DNA of 10,298 nt, from assembly GCA_934096785.1 (NCBI GenBank), contig CAKONA010000024.1, positions 1-10,298 on the forward strand, written 5' to 3'. Positions 7,178 through 10,298 of this stretch are shown here, in pieces (the stretch's first letter is position 1; each line of letters opens with the position of its first letter). The notes beneath the pieces are model-generated. The model searched no databases, was not told where the DNA came from, and saw nothing but the letters and a program-made list of their open reading frames with translations. The translations under genes were made by a program, and so were the position numbers. Source of the stretch: an uncultured Bacilli bacterium (GTDB lineage Bacteria > Bacillota_I > Bacilli_A > RF39 > UBA660).

Positions 7178-8050
7178 ATGAGTTTTAGAACAGTAGTTAT
7201 TTCAAATCAATCAAAACTGAATTACAAAAACAGATTTCTAGTTGTTAAACAAGATAATGATGAAAAATATATTCATCTATCAGAAATAGATACTATTATA
7301 GTAGATTCTATAGCAGTATCTATTTCCTCTTATCTTTTAAAAGAACTTTCAGATAATAAAATAAATATAATTTTTTGTGACGAAAAACACAATCCATTTG
7401 GAGAATTATCCTCATATTATTCATCACATAACACAAGTAAGAAAATTCAAAATCAAATCAAATGGACCAAAGAAAACAAAGATAAAATGTGGCAAAAAAT
7501 AATTAAAAACAAGATAATAAATCAAGCTCTAATGTTAAATAAAATTAATTCAGATAAATATGAATTACTGTTAAGTTATATAGAGGATGTACTACCATCT
7601 GATAAAACTAATAGAGAAGGGCATGCAGCTAAAGTATATTTCAACGAACTCTTTGGTAAAGACTTTGTTAGAAATGAATCAGATAATATCAATGCGGCAC
7701 TTAATTATGGTTATGCAATCTTACTTTCAACAATAAATAAAGAAGTTATTTCAAATGGTTACTTAACTCAATTGGGAATACACCATAAAAATGAATTTAA
7801 TGAATTTAATTTATCCTGTGACTTAATGGAACCTTTTAGAATAATAATTGATAATTTTGTATATTATAATCAAAAAAGAGAATTAAACACTGAATACAAG
7901 TTAGACATAATCAATATTTTTAATAATAGATATAACTATGAAAATAAAAATTATGTTCTAAAAGATATAATAAAAATGTTTGTAAAAAACACACTTGAAT
8001 CATTAAACGAACCAGATAATTATAAGGAATTTAGTATATATGAGGGATAG
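7178..8050 (+). CDS. cas1: CRISPR integrase Cas1 (type II)
   Basis: 290 residues from the ATG at 7178. GGAG at 7167-7170, inside the end of cas9, is 7 bases upstream; the longer in-frame reading from 7112 overlaps cas9 and has no ribosome site. Cas1 with Cas2 inserts new spacers at the leader-repeat junction. Conserved active-site residues are Glu147 in REGHAAKVYF, His202/His203 in LGIHHKN and Glu218 in DLMEPFR (with Asp215). NYGYAILL (176-183) is also typical. The N-terminal beta domain begins SFRTVVISNQSKL, as in other type II Cas1 proteins. The gene is 2 bases behind cas9 and 4 bases ahead of cas2, so the products are likely translated from one operon message. Confidence 0.97.
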   Translation: MSFRTVVISNQSKLNYKNRFLVVKQDNDEKYIHLSEIDTIIVDSIAVSISSYLLKELSDNKINIIFCDEKHNPFGELSSYYSSHNTSKKIQNQIKWTKENKDKMWQKIIKNKIINQALMLNKINSDKYELLLSYIEDVLPSDKTNREGHAAKVYFNELFGKDFVRNESDNINAALNYGYAILLSTINKEVISNGYLTQLGIHHKNEFNEFNLSCDLMEPFRIIIDNFVYYNQKRELNTEYKLDIINIFNNRYNYENKNYVLKDIIKMFVKNTLESLNEPDNYKEFSIYEG

Positions 8051-8054
8051 ATGT

Positions 8055-8360
8055 ATGAGAACAATTGTATTTTTTGATTTACCAAATATATATGCAAAAG
8101 ATAAAAGAAATTATCTAAAATTTAGAAAATTTTTATTAAATGAAGGATTCATAATGATGCAAGAATCTGTATATTCAAAGATTATATTAAACTCGCAACA
8201 ATCAAATCAAGTACTACAAAAGTTAAGAAAAAAGTCCCCTGGCAAAGGTTTAATTCAAGTCCTAACAATAACAGAAAAACAATATTCACAAATAGAATAT
8301 ATAATAGGTGAAAAAAACACCAAAATAATAGATAGTGAGGATAGGTTGATAGTACTATGA
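8055..8360 (+). CDS. cas2: CRISPR-associated protein Cas2
   Basis: 101 residues starting MRTIVFFDLPN. The ATG at 8055 has GAGGG (8042-8046) 8 bases upstream. The earlier in-frame ATG at 8040 overlaps the end of cas1, has no ribosome site, and would add MRDRC, foreign to the family. Cas2 is a small ferredoxin-fold protein that bridges two Cas1 dimers in the integration complex. Asp8 at the end of the first strand is the conserved acidic residue. FRKFLLNEGFIMMQESVYSKI and a C-terminal strand (EDRLIVL) fit the type II-A family. The stop TGA overlaps the csn2 start as ATGA. Confidence 0.96.
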   Translation: MRTIVFFDLPNIYAKDKRNYLKFRKFLLNEGFIMMQESVYSKIILNSQQSNQVLQKLRKKSPGKGLIQVLTITEKQYSQIEYIIGEKNTKIIDSEDRLIVL

Positions 8361-9037
8361 AAGTAAAAATTGATTATTTTGAAAACATTATTACATTAAA
8401 AGAAGATAAAGTTACATGCATAGAAATAGAAAATAAAAACTATTTCTATAGATTAATTTCAAACTTATACTCAATTATTAATTCAGAAATTGTAGAAGAC
8501 ATCACAATTTACGATAGTGAAAACAAAGAATTAAATATAAGTAACAAGATAAAAATATTTTTAAACTTCTTTAACTTCGATTTTGATTCAAAGAAATATA
8601 CAAATGATATAAATAAATACATAATAAATGAAATGGATGAAAATGATAAAATAAATTTGTTAAAATCATATAACAAGTTAATAGAAACGTTCATAAAAAT
8701 ATTAAATAAAAGTGATTTACCACTGCAAATATTAGAAGATATAACAGTAGATAACATAATAAAGAATCTAAAGCTTACTATTAATCCTAAAAATAATTTA
8801 TTAGATAATTTAATGCTTTTAATAGAGTTAGAGAAAACATTAAAGACAAACAATTTATTAGTATTTGTGAACCTAAAACAATATTTAACTAATCAAGAAT
8901 TAATAGAATTATATAAATATGCAATATACAATAAAATATATATTATAATGATAGATTCACAATCATATGGCGGTACATTAGATTATGAAAATAAACTAAT
9001 AATAGATAGCAATCTTGATGAATTTATGCTACAATAA
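8357..9037 (+). CDS. csn2: CRISPR adaptation protein Csn2
   Basis: 226 residues, the size of the short Csn2 group (S. pyogenes about 220). Csn2 forms a tetrameric ring that binds double-stranded DNA ends and is needed for spacer acquisition in type II-A. It defines subtype II-A when next to cas9-cas1-cas2. Csn2 sequences vary greatly, so the call rests on position, size and visible similarity in the C-terminal half: a helix rich in Leu/Glu, then LLVFVNLKQYLTNQELIELY (about 168-187) and a beta strand IYIIMID, matching the LLIFVN...YLT..E arrangement of streptococcal Csn2. The start overlaps the cas2 stop by 4 bases (ATGA), so translation is probably coupled. It is the last cas gene; the leader follows. 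Confidence 0.92.
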   Translation: MKVKIDYFENIITLKEDKVTCIEIENKNYFYRLISNLYSIINSEIVEDITIYDSENKELNISNKIKIFLNFFNFDFDSKKYTNDINKYIINEMDENDKINLLKSYNKLIETFIKILNKSDLPLQILEDITVDNIIKNLKLTINPKNNLLDNLMLLIELEKTLKTNNLLVFVNLKQYLTNQELIELYKYAIYNKIYIIMIDSQSYGGTLDYENKLIIDSNLDEFMLQ

Positions 9038-9116
9038 ATATATAAATTCGACATAAAATTTACCATTTAGAGATGCTAATCTCTATTAATGCATTAGACA
9101 TAAAATTAAATTTGAG
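9038..9116 (+). promoter_or_regulatory. CRISPR leader with leader-anchoring sequence ATTTGAG
   Basis: The 79 bases between the csn2 stop and the first repeat end in ATTTGAG (9110-9116), matching the leader-anchoring motif known from one group of type II-A leaders, where Cas1-Cas2 directs integration. This and the decayed last repeat at the far end show that new spacers enter on the left and that crRNA is read on the plus strand. Inside are an 18-base inverted repeat (9068-9085), the palindrome TAATGCATTA (9087-9096), and GACATAAAATT twice (9050-9060, 9097-9107). Promoter candidates are weak: TTGATG-18-TATATA at 9015-9044 or TTACCA-18-TATTAA at 9060-9089. Confidence 0.75.
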
Positions 9117-9416
9117 GTTTTAGTTCTATGTCGTTCTAAATGGTATTAAAACAGTTTGTGCTATTTCATCACGTACACTTATGTTTTAGTTCTATGTCGT
9201 TCTAAATGGTATTAAAACTATAACTATGATGATATAGAGATACACCATGTTTTAGTTCTATGTCGTTCTAAATGGTATTAAAACCTAAACTAGGTAAATC
9301 ATATATACCTGTTAGTTTTAGTTCTATGTCGTTCTAAATGGTATTAAAACTAAAGTACCTGGTATTAATTTAGGAACTTTGTTTTAGTTCTATGTCGTTC
9401 TAAATGGTATTAAAAC

Positions 9417-9446
9417 TGGTATTTCCATTATTACTATATCACCTGG
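9417..9446 (+). repeat. Spacer 5, near-copy of spacer 14 (10011-10040)
   Basis: Both spacers begin TGGTATTTCC and are the same for 28 bases. The final two bases are GG in spacer 5 and AT in spacer 14. These bases lie next to the repeat on the crRNA side used by Cas9, so they are the PAM-proximal start of the seed. Read in reverse complement, both have an open frame: PGDIVIMEIP for spacer 5 and IGDIVIMEIP for spacer 14, suggesting a coding target. Confidence 0.95.
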
Positions 9447-9482
9447 GTTTTAGTTCTATGTCGTTCTAAATGGTATTAAAAC

Positions 9483-9578
9483 TCATTTTATGGTTTTCAA
9501 AAAACGAAACTGGTTTTAGTTCTATGTCGTTCTAAATGGTATTAAAACTCATTTTATGGTTTTCAAAAAACGAAACTG
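9483..9578 (+). repeat. Tandem duplicate of spacer 6 as spacer 7
   Basis: Spacers at 9483-9512 and 9549-9578 are identical over all 30 bases (begin TCATTTTATGG, end CGAAACTG) and are separated by one repeat. A 66-bp repeat-spacer unit has been duplicated, most simply by recombination or slippage between repeats. Confidence 0.97.
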
Positions 9579-10191
9579 GTTTTAGTTCTATGTCGTTCTA
9601 AATGGTATTAAAACCGTATATTTAAAATGGAAGATCAATATGTAGTTTTAGTTCTATGTCGTTCTAAATGGTATTAAAACTTCTTGTTGCAAATTTTCTA
9701 TACAGTCATTGTTTTAGTTCTATGTCGTTCTAAATGGTATTAAAACATGAAAATATAAACAATATTGCTGATTTATGTTTTAGTTCTATGTCGTTCTAAA
9801 TGGTATTAAAACATGAAACTAACAGAGCAAACAACTAAAATGGTTTTAGTTCTATGTCGTTCTAAATGGTATTAAAACATACAGGCGAGGCTGAACTTAA
9901 ACGAGTTAGTTTTAGTTCTATGTCGTTCTAAATGGTATTAAAACAATAAATTGATTTCATTTTGTACATGAATAGTTTTAGTTCTATGTCGTTCTAAATG
10001 GTATTAAAACTGGTATTTCCATTATTACTATATCACCTATGTTTTAGTTCTATGTCGTTCTAAATGGTATTAAAACGTGGTGCATACCCAAACAAACCAA
10101 CTTCCTGTTTTAGTTCTATGTCGTTCTAAATGGTATTAAAACAATTAATTTACCTCACCGTACAATTATTCCGTTTTAGTTCTATGTCGTT

Positions 10192-10298
10192 CTAAATGGT
10201 ATTATATGCAATAAAGAAAAATGAATTTAAATACTTCCTATAAAATTTCTTAAAATAATCCTCATCAATCATTGACAAATAAGTGTAAAGTGTTATAC
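10192..10298 (-). CDS. Possible 3' end of a minus-strand gene, cut by the window edge
   Basis: A minus-strand frame is open from the window edge for 35 codons and stops at a TAG inside the last CRISPR repeat (10194-10192). It includes MIDEDYFKKFYRKYL. The mixed charged and aromatic composition looks protein-like, but 35 open codons can arise by chance even in AT-rich sequence. It faces a plus-strand promoter-like sequence at 10272-10298, which argues against it. No family is recognised. Confidence 0.2.
   Translation of the reverse strand, partial: ITLYTYLSMIDEDYFKKFYRKYLNSFFFIAYNTI
10272..10298 (+). promoter_or_regulatory. Promoter-like sequence at the right edge
   Basis: Consensus TTGACA (10272-10277) is followed after 16 bases by TATAC at the last five bases of the window; the sixth base of the -10 is cut off. 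It would start a plus-strand gene to the right of the array. The rest of 10209-10271 is AT-rich, with no array terminator that I can identify. Confidence 0.45.

Larger units (their letters stand above)
9117..10208 (+). CRISPR. Type II-A CRISPR array, 17 repeats and 16 spacers
   Basis: The repeat is 36 bp, beginning GTTTTAGTTCTATG and ending GGTATTAAAAC, with complementary ends GTTTTA/TAAAAC. Copies start every 66 bp from 9117 to 10173. All 16 spacers are exactly 30 bp. The first 16 repeats appear identical. The last keeps positions 1-32 but ends TATG instead of AAAC, the usual decay at the leader-distal end. The GTTTTAG start and AAAAC end resemble streptococcal type II-A repeats and give the plus-strand crRNA direction, in agreement with the anti-repeat on the minus strand at 3079-3106. 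Spacers 6 and 7 are identical, and spacers 5 and 14 share their first 28 bases. I found no spacer match elsewhere in the window by eye. Confidence 0.99.

Noticed and set aside
8040..8360. TGA read as tryptophan (Mycoplasma-type code)
   Set aside because: cas2 ends with TGA in a standard ATGA overlap at the right family length, and Trp codons in the other genes are TGG.
8509..8853. Minus-strand open frame of 114 codons inside csn2
   Set aside because: Antisense shadow of csn2 with the same composition bias and no start signals.
1..10298. Insertion sequence, transposon or prophage boundaries, and tRNA or rRNA genes
   Set aside because: No transposase, integrase, terminal inverted repeats, attachment-site duplication, or tRNA/rRNA sequence was seen; the locus sits cleanly after the ldh terminator.

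Overview
The window is strongly AT-rich and comes from a low-GC Gram-positive bacterium (Firmicutes/Bacilli-like, possibly an uncultured gut lineage). The evidence is a SpoIIM-like membrane protein, a Bacillus-type L-lactate dehydrogenase, MnmA, purine-rich GGAG/AAGGAG ribosome sites and a Streptococcus-like type II-A CRISPR system. cas2 ends in TGA inside an ATGA overlap with csn2 and tryptophan is written TGG, so the standard code is used and not the Mycoplasma code. The species cannot be fixed from sequence alone.

Left part (1-2927): a 37-residue lysine-rich single-pass membrane protein is encoded on the minus strand, with its own terminator. Diverging from it is a plus-strand cluster of a SpoIIM-family membrane protein, mnmA (tRNA 2-thiouridylase) and ldh (L-lactate dehydrogenase), closed by a hairpin terminator at 2898-2927. 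These are chromosomal housekeeping genes and give the CRISPR locus its left flank.

Centre and right (2928-10208): a complete type II-A CRISPR-Cas locus. A tracrRNA of about 95 nt lies on the minus strand upstream of cas9 (3106 down to 3012). Its promoter (TTGACA-17-TATTAT) overlaps the cas9 ribosome site and start codon. cas9 (1344 aa), cas1 (290 aa), cas2 (101 aa) and csn2 (226 aa) follow as a tightly packed plus-strand operon. After a leader ending in ATTTGAG comes an array of 17 repeats of 36 bp and 16 spacers, all 30 bp. Cas1, Cas2, Csn2 and Cas9 acquire spacers at the leader end. The pre-crRNA pairs with tracrRNA, is presumably cut by host RNase III, and guides Cas9. All catalytic residues checked are present, so the locus looks intact and active.

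The family is well known. The points worth following up are the face-to-face tracrRNA/cas9 start arrangement, a repeat mimic within the cas9 upstream region, a pair of spacers differing only in their two PAM-proximal bases, an adjacent spacer duplication, a non-canonical PAM-reading tail in Cas9, and repeat- and leader-like sequence elements in the array leader and upstream of cas9. The last 90 bases hold a promoter-like sequence reading out of the window and a weak candidate for a partial minus-strand gene.
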